From Paracoccus sp. MA (lineage in GTDB: Bacteria; Pseudomonadota; Alphaproteobacteria; Rhodobacterales; Rhodobacteraceae): a DNA stretch of 64,000 nucleotides. The number at the start of each line of letters is the position of its first letter. Position 1 is the stretch's first letter. This document shows positions 1 through 12,377 of this stretch, piece by piece. The stretch lies in assembly GCF_020990385.1 (NCBI RefSeq), contig NZ_CP087597.1:643001-707000 (forward strand), given 5' to 3'. The translations under genes and the position numbers were made by a program. A model generated the notes under the pieces. That model did not search any database, had not been told where the DNA came from, and was given only the letters and a program-made list of their open reading frames with translations.

Positions 1-113
1 ATGCGGTTCTCGCGCAGCAGCTCGGGCACCCGGCCGGGATCGAGCCCGAAGGCCGAGGCCAGTTCCTGCGCCTCGACCACGAAACCGCTTTCGGTCAAGT
101 CGATCCTGTCCAT
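1..113 (-). CDS. DUF6522-like small protein, 5' part only
   Basis: Only the first 37 codons are in the window; the gene runs off the left edge. The ATG at 113 is preceded by a GGGGAAG ribosome-binding site, and the product begins MDRIDLTESGFVVEA. It is acidic with no signal peptide. This resembles the start of the short DUF6522 proteins found beside respiratory genes in Paracoccus relatives; that family name comes from memory of the N-terminal pattern. It runs in the same direction as the pseudoazurin gene, about 150 bp downstream of it, so it may be read by extension of that transcript. Function unknown. Confidence 0.5.
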   Translation of the reverse strand, partial: MDRIDLTESGFVVEAQELASAFGLDPGRVPELLRENR

Positions 114-264
114 GGCTGCTTCCCCGTGATCGTCATGGCCGGGATATGGGGACCCGCGCGGCGTTTTGCCATGGCCGGGCGGGGCGTTCCGCCTGACTTT
201 TGTCAAAAACAAGGCGCGGGCGACCCCGGTCGCGCCGCGCCTTCCGCTGCTGCTGGCCGCCGGG

Positions 265-708
265 TCAGTTGACCTGCGCCAGTTCGGCATCCAGGCGCTC
301 GCGCGCCTTCTTGGGCATCTTCGCCGTCTTGGCCGCGTCGAGATTCGCCGGCTCGTCGCCGACCTGCACCAGCGCCACCATGCCCATGCCGAAATGCGGC
401 GTGCATTTCACGCCATACAGGCCGGGCTCGGTGACGGTCAGCGTATAGGCCTCGTTGATCTTGCTTTTGAAGGTTTCCACGCCTTCGGGCAGGATCTCCT
501 TGATGGCTTCGACATTGTGGCTCTTGTCGGTCGGGATGAAGTTGATCACGTCGCCCGGCTCGGCCCGGACAAAGGCCGGTTCGAACACCATGGGGCCGGC
601 TTCGCCCTTGTTGAGCATGTGCACGTCATGGGTTTCGGCGAATGCGGGGGCGGCAAGACCAAGCGCCAGCAGGGCTCCGGCGGCAGCGGCGAGGGATTTG
701 TGGAACAT
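265..708 (-). CDS. pasZ: Pseudoazurin (periplasmic type I copper protein)
   Basis: Small blue copper protein that carries electrons in the periplasm from the cytochrome bc1 branch to denitrification enzymes such as Cd1 nitrite reductase and NosZ. The 147-residue precursor has a Sec signal ending in APAFAE. The mature part matches Paracoccus pseudoazurin closely, starting near [11 protein letters not shown] and ending DAELAQVN. The type I copper ligands are visible: His in KSHNVEA, then Cys, His and Met in CTPHFGMGM. The start at 708 was preferred to one ten codons earlier because AAGGAG lies just upstream and the signal peptide begins there. It is divergent from nosC, with an FNR-type box 77 bp before the start. 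Confidence 0.96.
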   Translation of the reverse strand: MFHKSLAAAAGALLALGLAAPAFAETHDVHMLNKGEAGPMVFEPAFVRAEPGDVINFIPTDKSHNVEAIKEILPEGVETFKSKINEAYTLTVTEPGLYGVKCTPHFGMGMVALVQVGDEPANLDAAKTAKMPKKARERLDAELAQVN

Positions 709-784
709 CGTGTTCTCCTTGGGTGGTCCGGGCGGCAAACCCGCCCTTCGCCCGTTTTCCTAGACCCTTTCCGCGGCCCGCAGC

Positions 785-798
785 TTGAGCAATGTCAA
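785..798 (-). promoter_or_regulatory. FNR/NNR-type box for pseudoazurin
   Basis: TTGAGCAATGTCAA fits the TTGA-N6-TCAA core of the FNR/NnrR/FnrP family. If it acts at -41.5, transcription of the pseudoazurin gene would start near 750, with a TAGGAA -10-like hexamer at 757-762 and a leader of about 42 nt. The site is read directly; which Crp/FNR member binds it is inference. Confidence 0.7.
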
Positions 799-837
799 AT
801 GCCGAGGGAAAAGCTTGGGCTCTTGGCTTGACAGATT

Positions 838-851
838 GTCGCAGCTGCGAC
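838..851. promoter_or_regulatory. Perfect 14-bp palindrome midway between the two FNR boxes
   Basis: GTCGCAGCTGCGAC is its own reverse complement. It lies 53 bp from the centre of the pseudoazurin box and 48 bp from the centre of the nosC box. That position suits an operator for a second dimeric regulator acting on both divergent promoters, but no known consensus was recognised. Confidence 0.4.
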
Positions 852-885
852 CGGCTGTCGCTTTTCCGGCCTCGGGTCGCATTGC

Positions 886-899
886 TTGACCTAAATCAA
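886..899 (+). promoter_or_regulatory. FNR/NNR-type box for the nos operon
   Basis: TTGACCTAAATCAA is a near-consensus FNR-family site (consensus TTGAT-N4-ATCAA). A -10-like ATAGAC lies at 921-926. Class II spacing puts the transcription start at about 933-934, essentially on the first base of the nosC start codon. Anaerobic activation by FnrP or NO-dependent activation by Nnr is expected from what is known of Paracoccus nos promoters. Confidence 0.8.
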
Positions 900-933
900 C
901 GCGGAGTGCGGGGCCGGGGCATAGACGGGGGGC

Positions 934-1439
934 ATGTGCCGCCGCGCGAACCATAACCGGGCCCGATCCCCCATCACCCTTGCCGCGATCCTGCTGCTGT
1001 TGCTGGCGGGATGGGCAGGGACCGGCGCCGCCATGCCGGCGCATCTGGCGGCGGCGCTGACCGGGCCGCTGCAGGAGGTCGTGCTTTGCGCCGAGGGCCA
1101 TGCCCGGACGGTCTGGCTGGACGCCGAGGGCAACGAACATCCTGCGCCGCAGGAATGCCGCGACTGCCCGGTCTGCCATCCCCCCATGCTGGCCGCCGGC
1201 CCCGAGCCGTGCCTGCCGGCGGGGCCGGGACAATGGCTGCGCCAGGCCGGGCCGCTGCCGGGGGCGCAGGTCCGCGGCGCGGGCCGGCCGCTGATGGTGC
1301 TGGCGCGCGGCCCGCCACTTTTCCTTTCTGCCCGGACCGTCACGGTCCTGTCGCCTGCGGGCGAAAGCCTTCGGCCGGATGCGGCCGAGCCGCGCCTAAC
1401 GAAGCGCGGGGCCCGGGCATTTGCCATGGATGCCCGAGC

Positions 1440-1443
<4 letters not shown>
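934..1443 (+). CDS. nosC: NosC, Paracoccus-type nos operon leader protein with CXXCXXC motif
   Basis: First gene of the nos operon, 169 residues. One hydrophobic N-terminal segment (about residues 13-33) acts as signal or anchor. A Cys-rich stretch CRDCPVC (C-X2-C-X2-C) near residue 71 matches the motif described for NosC of Paracoccus, where it is proposed to help copper or redox sensing or NosZ maturation; its biochemical role is unsettled. The rest is Pro/Ala/Gly-rich. No alternative start lies before the hydrophobic segment, and the predicted promoter sits so close that the message would have almost no leader. The stop overlaps the nosR start as ATGA, which suggests translational coupling. 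Confidence 0.8.
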
Positions 1444-5593
<4,150 letters not shown>

Positions 5594-5598
5594 ACCCG

Positions 5599-6930
5599 AT
5601 GCGCGGCCTGCTGACCCTTGCCCTCGCCCTGCTCATTGCCTGGCCCGCGCTTGCGGCCGAGCATGCCGTGGCGCCGGGCGCGGGCAGCCTGGCCAGGGCC
5701 ATCGCCGGGGCCGCCCCCGGCGATGTGCTGCGGCTTCAGGACGGGGTCCATGCCGGCCCCGTCACCATCGACCGGCCGCTGACCATCGCCGGCGGCCGCG
5801 CCGCCGTCGTGGACGGGCAGGGGCAGGGCACGGTCGTCACCATCGCCGCCCCCGACGTCACCTTGCAGGGCTTTTCGGTCACCGGCTCGGGCATGGCGAA
5901 CAAGGACCTCGACGCCGGGGTCAAGATCCTCAAGGGCGCCGACCGGGCGCAGGTGCTGGGGCTGCGGCTGACCGGGAACATGCACGGCATCGACCTGCAT
6001 GGCGGCCGCGACGCCAGGATCGTCGGCAACGAGATCATCGGCACCCGCGACCCCCGCATGAACGAGCGCGGCAACGGCATCTATGTCTGGAACAGCCCCG
6101 GCGCGCTGGTTCAGGGCAACAGCGTCCGCTTCGGCCGCGACGGCATCTTCTCGAATGCCAGCGCCGACAGCTTCTATCGCGACAACCTGTTTCGCGACCT
6201 GCGCTTTGCCGTGCATTTCATGTATACCCGCAATACCGAGGTTTCGGGCAATGTCAGCATCGGCAACCATCTGGGCTTCGCCATCATGTTCTCGGACCGG
6301 GCGGTGATCCGCGACAACCGCAGCCTGGGCGACCGCGAGCACGGCCTGATGCTGAACTATGCCAACAATGCCGACGTGACCGGCAACCTGATCCGCGGCG
6401 GTTCCCGGAAATGCTTGTTCATCTATAACGCGCACAAGAACCTGATCTGGAACAACCGTTTCCAGGATTGCGGCATCGGCATCCATTTCACCGCCGGGTC
6501 CGAGCGCAACGTGCTGAGCGGCAACGCCTTCATCGGCAATCGCGAGCAGGTGAAATACGTGGGCACCCGCCATATCGAATGGAGCCACGAGGGGCGCGGC
6601 AATTTCTGGTCCGACCATCCGGGCTTCGACCTGAACGGCGACGGCATCGCCGACGGGGTCTATCGCCCCAACGACCTGATGGACCACATCCTGTGGTCGC
6701 AGCCTGCCGCCGCACTCCTGACCGGCGCCCCTGCCGTGCAGCTGATCCGCTGGAGCCAGCAGAGCTTTCCCGCCACCCTGCCGGGCGGCGTGCAGGACAG
6801 CGCGCCGCTGATGCGGCCCCTGACCATCCCCGTCCCGCCCGAGATCGCGGCCTATGAGGCCGAGGCCGCCGGGCGTTGGGCAAAAGGAACTTACGATGAT
6901 ATCGACCCTGACGATCTCGCGTCTCACTAA
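5599..6930 (+). CDS. nosD: NosD, periplasmic NosZ copper-site maturation protein
   Basis: Right-handed beta-helix protein that works with the NosFY ABC transporter to assemble the CuZ [4Cu:2S] site of NosZ. The start at 5599 gives a 443-residue precursor with a clear Sec signal (ending WPALAAE). GGAGG for this start lies within the last codons of nosZ, 5 bp upstream. The body is made of repeated short Gly/Asn-rich turns (CASH/NosD repeats) such as GNHLGFAIMFSDRAVI. The last 35 bp overlap nosF in another frame, an unusually long overlap for this operon. Confidence 0.95.
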   Translation: MRGLLTLALALLIAWPALAAEHAVAPGAGSLARAIAGAAPGDVLRLQDGVHAGPVTIDRPLTIAGGRAAVVDGQGQGTVVTIAAPDVTLQGFSVTGSGMANKDLDAGVKILKGADRAQVLGLRLTGNMHGIDLHGGRDARIVGNEIIGTRDPRMNERGNGIYVWNSPGALVQGNSVRFGRDGIFSNASADSFYRDNLFRDLRFAVHFMYTRNTEVSGNVSIGNHLGFAIMFSDRAVIRDNRSLGDREHGLMLNYANNADVTGNLIRGGSRKCLFIYNAHKNLIWNNRFQDCGIGIHFTAGSERNVLSGNAFIGNREQVKYVGTRHIEWSHEGRGNFWSDHPGFDLNGDGIADGVYRPNDLMDHILWSQPAAALLTGAPAVQLIRWSQQSFPATLPGGVQDSAPLMRPLTIPVPPEIAAYEAEAAGRWAKGTYDDIDPDDLASH

Positions 6931-7795
6931 GCGCTTCCAAAGCGTCGAGGCCCTGGCCGAGGTCTCGCTGGACCTCGGGCCGGGCATGCGCGTCGCGCTG
7001 CTGGGCCATAACGGAGCCGGAAAATCCACGATGATGAAGATCATCTTGGGCCTGATCCCGTTCGATGCCGGCGAGGTGCGCGTCTGCGGCGCCGCGCCCG
7101 GTTCGGCCCAGGCGCGCATGCAGGTGGCCTATCTGCCGGAAAACGCCGCCTTCCACCCGGCCCTGACCGGAGAGGAGCAGATCCGCCATTACCTGTCCCT
7201 GCGCGGCGAAAGCCCGCGCCGGGCCATGGAACTGCTGGAGCGGGTCGGGCTGGCCAAGGCCGCGCGTCGCCGCATCGGCACCTATTCCAAGGGCATGCGC
7301 CAGCGCGTCGGCCTGGCCCAGACCCTGATCGGGCGACCGCGGCTGCTGGTGCTGGACGAGCCGACCTCGGGGCTCGACCCGGTGTCGCGGCGCGATTTCT
7401 ATGCGCTGCTCGACGGGCTGGCGGCCGAAGGGGCGGCGATCCTGCTGTCCTCGCATGTGCTGACCGAGGTCGAGGCCCGCACCGACCGCATCCTGATCCT
7501 GTCGCAGGGCCGTCTGGTGGCCGAGGGCACGCTGGCGGAGCTGCGCCGCCGCGCCGCCCTGCCGGTCGGGCTGACGGTGACGCCCGCCGAGGGCGCGGCG
7601 GGGGCGCTGGCCGATGCGCTGCCGCAGGCGCGGCTGGCGGGCGACGGCACGCTGCACCTGGCCTGCGCCCAGGACGAAAAGCTGGGCCTGCTGGCCCGCA
7701 TCGCCGGGCTGGGCGGGCAGGTCGCCGATCTGGACGTGATCCCGCCCAGCCTCGAGGACATCTACAGCCATTTCAGCCGGAGGGACGGGCAATGA
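6896..7795 (+). CDS. nosF: NosF, ATPase of the NosDFY ABC transporter
   Basis: Cytoplasmic ATP-binding subunit, 299 residues, that powers NosY and NosD in building the NosZ CuZ site. Walker A is GHNGAGKST (about residues 38-46). The signature region reads YSKGMRQRV, with Walker B LLVLDEPTSGLDP, a switch His in LLSSHVLTEVE, and an accessory C-terminal domain. The start at 6896 was preferred over an in-frame ATG 42 bp earlier because an AAAAGGA site precedes it and the ABC fold begins there. It is coupled to nosY by ATGA. Confidence 0.95.
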   Translation: MISTLTISRLTKRFQSVEALAEVSLDLGPGMRVALLGHNGAGKSTMMKIILGLIPFDAGEVRVCGAAPGSAQARMQVAYLPENAAFHPALTGEEQIRHYLSLRGESPRRAMELLERVGLAKAARRRIGTYSKGMRQRVGLAQTLIGRPRLLVLDEPTSGLDPVSRRDFYALLDGLAAEGAAILLSSHVLTEVEARTDRILILSQGRLVAEGTLAELRRRAALPVGLTVTPAEGAAGALADALPQARLAGDGTLHLACAQDEKLGLLARIAGLGGQVADLDVIPPSLEDIYSHFSRRDGQ

Positions 7796-8616
7796 TCCGC
7801 CGCATCCTTTCCACCGCGGCGCTGGAGTTCCGCATCGCGCTGCGCAACCGCTGGGTGGCCATCGCCACCGGGCTGATGGTGGTCTTCGCGCTGGTGCTGG
7901 CGGCGGCCGGCGCCGCGCCGACCGGCGACATCGGCGCCGACCGGCTGTCGGTTGTCGTGGCCTCGCTGACCTCGCTGGCCGTCTATCTGGTGCCGCTGCT
8001 GGCGCTGCTGATGAGTTTCGACGCCGTCGCCGGCGAGGTCGAGCGCGGCACGCTGCCCCTGCTTCTGACCTATCCGGTGGCGCGGGCCGAGGTGCTGGCG
8101 GGCAAGCTGGTCGCGCATATGGCGATCCTGGCGCTGGCGGTCGGGGCCGGCTACGGCGCGGCGGCGCTGGCGGCGGTCTGGACCGATCCGGCCTCGACCG
8201 CCGGCCTCCCGGCGCTGTGGCGGCTGATGTGGAGCTCGACCCTGCTGGGCGCCACCTTCCTCGGCGCGGGCTATGCGCTGTCCAGCATCGCGCGGCGGCC
8301 CTCGGGCGCGGCGGGTCTGGCGGTCGGGCTGTGGCTGGGGCTGGTGGTGCTTTACGACCTGGGCCTGCTGGCGCTGATCGTCGCCGATGGCGGCGGCGGC
8401 TTCACCACCGAGGTGCTGCCGGTCGCGCTGCTGGCCAACCCCGCCGATGCTTTCCGCCTGTTCAACCTCTCGGCCGCCGAGGCCACCGCCGCCGCCGCCG
8501 GCGTGGGCGGGGCCGCAGCGACCATCCCGCTCTGGCAATCGGCGCTGTCGGTCCTGGCCTGGCCGCTGGCCGCGCTTGGCCTTGCCATTGCCGCATTCCG
8601 AAAGGTCACGCCATGA
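7792..8616 (+). CDS. nosY: NosY, membrane permease of the NosDFY transporter
   Basis: ABC-2-type integral membrane subunit, 274 residues, with about six hydrophobic spans: an N-terminal one (about 20-40), then pairs near 60-80, 105-130, 140-160, 180-200 and a final one near 250. The conserved FDAVAGEVERGTLPLLLTYP loop after the second span is typical of the family. It forms the channel with NosF and contacts NosD and NosZ in the periplasm. The start overlaps the nosF stop (ATGA) and the stop overlaps the nosL start in the same way, so NosF, NosY and NosL are translationally coupled. Confidence 0.94.
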   Translation: MIRRILSTAALEFRIALRNRWVAIATGLMVVFALVLAAAGAAPTGDIGADRLSVVVASLTSLAVYLVPLLALLMSFDAVAGEVERGTLPLLLTYPVARAEVLAGKLVAHMAILALAVGAGYGAAALAAVWTDPASTAGLPALWRLMWSSTLLGATFLGAGYALSSIARRPSGAAGLAVGLWLGLVVLYDLGLLALIVADGGGGFTTEVLPVALLANPADAFRLFNLSAAEATAAAAGVGGAAATIPLWQSALSVLAWPLAALGLAIAAFRKVTP

Positions 8617-9188
8617 GACATGCGCTTCTGCTGGTGCTGCTGCTGGGCCTTGCCGCCTGCCGCGAGGAGGTGGCGCAGGACACCGCCCCGGTCGAGCTGA
8701 ACGCCCAGACGCTGGGCCATTTCTGCCAGATGAACCTGCTGGAGCATCCCGGCCCCAAGGCGCAGGTGCATCTGGAGGGGATGCCGGGCACGCCCCTGTT
8801 CTTCAGCCAGGTCCGCGACGCCATCGCCTATGCGAGGATGCCGGAACAGAGCCACCCGATCCTGGCCATCCATGTCAACGACATGGGCAGGGCAGGCGCA
8901 AGCTGGGAAGAGCCGGGAGAGGGCAACTGGATTCCCGCCGGCGACGCCTTCTACGTCATGGGCTCGGCCCGCATGGGCGGCATGGGCGCGCCCGAGGCGG
9001 TGCCCTTCTCCAGCCGCGAGGCTGCCGGGGCCTTTGCCGCCGCCCATGGCGGGCAGGTGATGACGCTTGACGCGATCCCCGACGAGATGGTGCTGACGCC
9101 CGAGGAAACCGCGCCCGACAGCGGTTCGGACGCCGATTTCCTTGAACGCCTGCGCGCGCTGAGCCAACCCGAGGAGCCCGCGACATGA
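8613..9188 (+). CDS. nosL: NosL, outer-membrane-anchored Cu(I) chaperone
   Basis: Copper lipoprotein, 191 residues, that passes Cu(I) to the NosZ maturation complex. The lipobox is LAAC with acylated Cys16, and the Cu(I)-binding Cys-X-Met pair is Cys38/Met40 in HFCQMNL. Met- and His-containing segments later in the protein (for example GSARMGGMGAP) are family features. It starts at 8613 in an ATGA overlap with nosY and ends in another ATGA overlap with nosX. Confidence 0.95.
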   Translation: MRHALLLVLLLGLAACREEVAQDTAPVELNAQTLGHFCQMNLLEHPGPKAQVHLEGMPGTPLFFSQVRDAIAYARMPEQSHPILAIHVNDMGRAGASWEEPGEGNWIPAGDAFYVMGSARMGGMGAPEAVPFSSREAAGAFAAAHGGQVMTLDAIPDEMVLTPEETAPDSGSDADFLERLRALSQPEEPAT

Positions 9189-10111
9189 CCTTGTCCCGCC
9201 GTCGCTTTCTGACCATCACCGCCGCCATGGCGCTGCTGCCTGCGGCCTCGCGCGCCCAGCCGGGCCGGCATTGGGTCGGGCAGGCGCTCGGCGCCCGTGC
9301 CTCGATCCGCATCGACCACCCGGAGGCCGAGGCGATCACCGCCCGCTGCCTGGCCGAGATCGACCGGCTGGAAAACATCCTCAGCCTCTATCGCCCGGAC
9401 AGCGCGCTTTCCCGCCTGAACCGCGAGGGGGCGCTGGATGCGCCGCCCTTCGAACTGCTTGAATGCCTGTCTCTGGCCGGGACGGTGCATCGCGCCAGCG
9501 GCGGGCTGTTCGATCCGACCGTGCAGCCGCTCTGGTCGCTCTGGGCCGAGGCCGCTGCGGCGGGACGCCGCCCCTCGTGGCAGGCGCGGCGCGAGGCGCT
9601 GGCCCGCACCGGCTGGCGGCGCCTGCGGCTGGACGCGGCACGCATCGCGCTGGAGCCGGGAATGGCGATCACGCTGAACGGCATCGGGCAGGGCTATGTC
9701 GCCGATCGCGTCGCCTCGCTGCTTAAGGCCGAGGGGCTGGACGACATCCTGATCGATACCGGCGAGTTGCGGGCCCTAGGCGCCCGGCCCGACGGCACGG
9801 AATGGCCGGTGCGGCTGGCCGGGGGTGGTGCGGTGGGCCTGCGCGCCCGGGCGCTGGCGACCTCGGCGCCGCTGGGCACCTGTTTCGACGCCGCCGGACG
9901 CGACGGCCATATCCTCGATCCGCGCAGCGGAATGCCGGCGCCCCCCGCCTGGCGCTCGGTCAGCATCTCGGCACCCGGCGCGGCGCTGGCCGATGCGCTG
10001 TCCACGGCTGCCTGCCTGACCGCGGATCGTCCGGCGCTGGAAAGGCTGCTGGCCGGGGTTCCGGGCACCCGGATAGAGGCCGCGCATCCGCACGGAACCG
10101 GCCGCGGCTGA
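9185..10111 (+). CDS. nosX: NosX, ApbE-type FAD:protein FMN transferase
   Basis: Periplasmic flavinyltransferase of the ApbE family, 308 residues, that splits FAD and attaches FMN to a Thr of NosR. The N-terminus SRRRFLTITAAMALLP is a twin-arginine signal. Family motifs are visible: the N-terminal GARASIRI strand, NGIGQGYVADRV (FAD and Mg binding) and the C-terminal TSAPLGTCFDAAGRDGHILDPRSG block. It is the last gene of the nos operon, and loss is known to block N2O reduction in Paracoccus unless a homologue (NirX) substitutes. Downstream is a convergent gap with a weak hairpin. Confidence 0.95.
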   Translation: MTLSRRRFLTITAAMALLPAASRAQPGRHWVGQALGARASIRIDHPEAEAITARCLAEIDRLENILSLYRPDSALSRLNREGALDAPPFELLECLSLAGTVHRASGGLFDPTVQPLWSLWAEAAAAGRRPSWQARREALARTGWRRLRLDAARIALEPGMAITLNGIGQGYVADRVASLLKAEGLDDILIDTGELRALGARPDGTEWPVRLAGGGAVGLRARALATSAPLGTCFDAAGRDGHILDPRSGMPAPPAWRSVSISAPGAALADALSTAACLTADRPALERLLAGVPGTRIEAAHPHGTGRG

Positions 10112-10351
10112 GGGGGCAGGGAAACGGCCCGGCGGCGCGCAAGCTTTCCGCATCATGCATGAACATCACGCTGCACGGCCGCCCCCGACGGCGCACATGC
10201 CTGTGGCCTGCTGTTCCTGCGGGGCCGCGGCCGCCGGGCCCGGGCTTCGCGCGGCGCATCCATCCGGTCCGCGCAGCAGCGAATTGCAGGCGATGAGGCT
10301 GCTGCCGGTCGGGATCCGCCGGACGGCGATCTTGGCGCGACATGTGTGCGG

Positions 10352-10380
10352 GGCCCGGCGCGTCCGCGCTTGACCGGGCC
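10352..10380. terminator. Hairpin in the convergent nosX/metB gap
   Basis: GGCCCGG (10352-10358) pairs with CCGGGCC (10374-10380) across a 15-nt loop, about 12 bp before the end of metB. No T-run follows, so it is at best a weak or Rho-assisted bidirectional terminator. The rest of the 281-bp gap holds no convincing gene. Confidence 0.35.
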
Positions 10381-10392
10381 GCACAGCCGCGA

Positions 10393-11556
10393 TTACGCGC
10401 CGAGCGCCCCGAAGCCCGCATCGAGTCCGCCGAGCAGGTCGCGCTCGTCCTCGAGCCCGACCGACAGCCGCAGCAGCCCGTCGCCGATCCCGGCGCCGCG
10501 CCGCGCCTCGGCGCCCATGCTGACATGGGTCATGGTCGCCGGATGGGCGATCAGGCTTTCCACCCCGCCAAGCGAATCCGCCAGCGTGAAGACCCGGACC
10601 GCCTCGACGAAGCGGCGCACGGCCGGCAGCCCGCCCCGCAGCTCGAAGCTGAGCATGGCGCCGAAGCCGCGCTGCTGGCGGCCGGCAAGCGCATGGCCGG
10701 GATGCTCGGGCAGGCCGGGATAATGCACCGCCGCCACCTCGGGCCGGTCGCGCAGGAACTCCGCTACCGCCATGGCGCTGGCCTGCTGCTGGGCAATGCG
10801 GGCGAAAAGCGTGCGGATGCCGCGCAGGGTCAGGAAGGCGTCGAACGGAGAGCCGACGCTGCCGGTGATGTTCGCCCATTCCGCCAGCGCGCCGGCATCC
10901 TCGGCCCGTGCCGCCACCACTGCGCCGCCCAGCACGTCGGAATGGCCGTTGAGATATTTGGTCGTGGAATGGACCACGAAATCCGCGCCGAGCAGCAAGG
11001 GCTGCTGCAAGGCCGGCGACAGGAAGGTGTTGTCCACCGCCACTTTCGCCCCGGCCCCATGCGCCAGCGCGGCCAGCGCGGCGATGTCCGTCACCCGCAT
11101 CAAGGGATTGCTGGGCGTTTCGATCAGCAGAAGCGCCGGGCGCTCGGCCAGCGCGGCCTCCATGGCGGCAGGGTCGGCGGGATCGACCAGCGCCAGCCGG
11201 AAGGCGCCGCGGTCGCGCCGCGCCGTCAGCAGGCGCTGCGTGCCGCCATAACAGTCATGCGGCGCGACGATCGTCCCGCCCGGCGGCACCTGCGCCAAGA
11301 GCAGGTCCAGCGCCGCCATGCCCGAGGAGGTGACCACCGCCCCCGCGCCATGCTCCAGCCCGGCCAGCGTTTCGGCCAGCAGGTCGCGGCTGGGATTGCC
11401 GGCACGGGTATAGTCATAGCCGCGCGTCCGGTCGAAGCCGGCAAAGGCATAGCTGGTGCTGAGATAGATCGGCGGCACGATGGCGCCAAAACGGTCGCGG
11501 CCGCCGACGCCATGGGCTGCCGCGATGCTGCGGTCGCTCAACTCATCCTCTGCCAT
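10393..11556 (-). CDS. metB: Cystathionine gamma-synthase / Cys-Met PLP-dependent enzyme
   Basis: PLP enzyme of the trans-sulfuration family, 387 residues, probably joining an O-acylhomoserine with cysteine to give cystathionine. The catalytic lysine is Lys200 in HSTTKYLNGHSD, the cofactor region reads VTSSGMAALD, and the C-terminal DSLGGVESLIAHPATMTH block is typical. The start at 11556 follows GAAAGGAG. It lies 22 bp after the peroxiredoxin gene on the same strand, so the two are probably co-transcribed. A lyase or O-acylhomoserine sulfhydrylase activity cannot be excluded by reading alone. Confidence 0.85.
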   Translation of the reverse strand: MAEDELSDRSIAAAHGVGGRDRFGAIVPPIYLSTSYAFAGFDRTRGYDYTRAGNPSRDLLAETLAGLEHGAGAVVTSSGMAALDLLLAQVPPGGTIVAPHDCYGGTQRLLTARRDRGAFRLALVDPADPAAMEAALAERPALLLIETPSNPLMRVTDIAALAALAHGAGAKVAVDNTFLSPALQQPLLLGADFVVHSTTKYLNGHSDVLGGAVVAARAEDAGALAEWANITGSVGSPFDAFLTLRGIRTLFARIAQQQASAMAVAEFLRDRPEVAAVHYPGLPEHPGHALAGRQQRGFGAMLSFELRGGLPAVRRFVEAVRVFTLADSLGGVESLIAHPATMTHVSMGAEARRGAGIGDGLLRLSVGLEDERDLLGGLDAGFGALGA

Positions 11557-11578
11557 CGCGGGCTCCTTTCCGGGTCGG

Positions 11579-12217
11579 TCAGTCCTGCGCAGCCAGATCG
11601 ACGACGCGCAGATAGGGGCGCAGGGTCCGCCAGCCCTGCGGATAACGCTGCCCGGCCTCGGCATCGGACAGGCTGGCGGGGATGATGACGGGCTGGCCCG
11701 GATTCCAGTTCACAGGGGTCGCGACCTTTTCGGCATCGGTCAGCTGCAGGCTGTCGATGGCGCGCAGGATCTCGGCGAAATTGCGGCCCGAGCTTGGCGG
11801 ATAGGTCAGGACCAGCCGGATCCTTTTCGCCGGATCGATGACATAGACCGCCCGCACCGTCAGCGTCGGATCGCTTTCCGGGTGGATCATGCCGTAAAGC
11901 CGCGCGACCCGGCCGTCCGCATCGGCGAGCAGCGGGAAGTTCAGCGCATGGCCCTGGGTCTCGGCGATGTCCCGGGACCATTCGCCATGCGCCGAGAGCG
12001 GATCGACCGACAGGCCCAGCGGCTTGACGCCGCGCTTGTCCCATTCGGGCTTCAGCCGGGCGACCTCGCCCAGCTCGGTGGTGCAGACCGGGGTGAAGTT
12101 CTTGGGATGGCTGAACAGGACGCCCCAGGCTTCCCCCAGCCAGTCGTGGAAGCGGATGGGACCCTCGGTGCTGTCCTGTTCGAAATCGGGCGCGATCTGG
12201 CCCAGTTGCAGCGACAT
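11579..12217 (-). CDS. 1-Cys peroxiredoxin (Prx6/AhpC-TSA type)
   Basis: Thiol peroxidase that reduces H2O2 and organic peroxides; 212 residues, normal for the Prx6 group. The peroxidatic cysteine is Cys45 in PKNFTPVCTTE, with the conserved Arg later in the core and a long C-terminal dimerisation arm (VNWNPGQPVI). No resolving Cys is evident. The start at 12217 was chosen because AAAGGA precedes it and the preceding in-frame residues look non-coding. It leads an apparent two-gene operon with metB and is divergent from a LysR gene, which may regulate it. Confidence 0.92.
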   Translation of the reverse strand: MSLQLGQIAPDFEQDSTEGPIRFHDWLGEAWGVLFSHPKNFTPVCTTELGEVARLKPEWDKRGVKPLGLSVDPLSAHGEWSRDIAETQGHALNFPLLADADGRVARLYGMIHPESDPTLTVRAVYVIDPAKRIRLVLTYPPSSGRNFAEILRAIDSLQLTDAEKVATPVNWNPGQPVIIPASLSDAEAGQRYPQGWRTLRPYLRVVDLAAQD

Positions 12218-12259
12218 GGTGATGTCCTTTCGATCTTCGTCGTCCAGGGGCGTCGGCCC

Positions 12260-12282
12260 CGCCGCGCCTGCGAAGCGCGGCG
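12260..12282. other. 8-bp GC hairpin in the peroxiredoxin leader
   Basis: CGCCGCGC and GCGCGGCG pair around a 7-nt loop, about 43 bp upstream of the peroxiredoxin start. It may lie in that mRNA leader or end stray transcription; there is no T-run. Confidence 0.3.
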
Positions 12283-12349
12283 CGGGCGGCCCTGTTCCCC
12301 GGGCAAGATGGCACTCTGGCATGGCACAGGCAAATTCATTATATTGCGG

Positions 12350-12362
12350 TTATCAGAAATAA
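12350..12362. promoter_or_regulatory. Candidate LysR-type operator
   Basis: TTATCAGAAATAA is a T-N11-A interrupted dyad typical of LysR-family sites. It lies in the AT-rich strip just upstream of the lysR start in the divergent gap, so it could serve both autoregulation and control of the peroxiredoxin-metB transcript. Confidence 0.45.
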
Positions 12363-12377
12363 TTTTGTTCTTATTTC

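Noticed and set aside
199..215. TTGTCAAAAACAAG considered as an FNR site downstream of pseudoazurin
   Set aside because: The half-sites do not form the TTGA-N6-TCAA dyad.
10155..10373. 72-codon plus-strand frame after nosX with His and Cys near the start
   Set aside because: No Shine-Dalgarno, low-complexity composition and partial overlap with a hairpin; not enough to call a gene.
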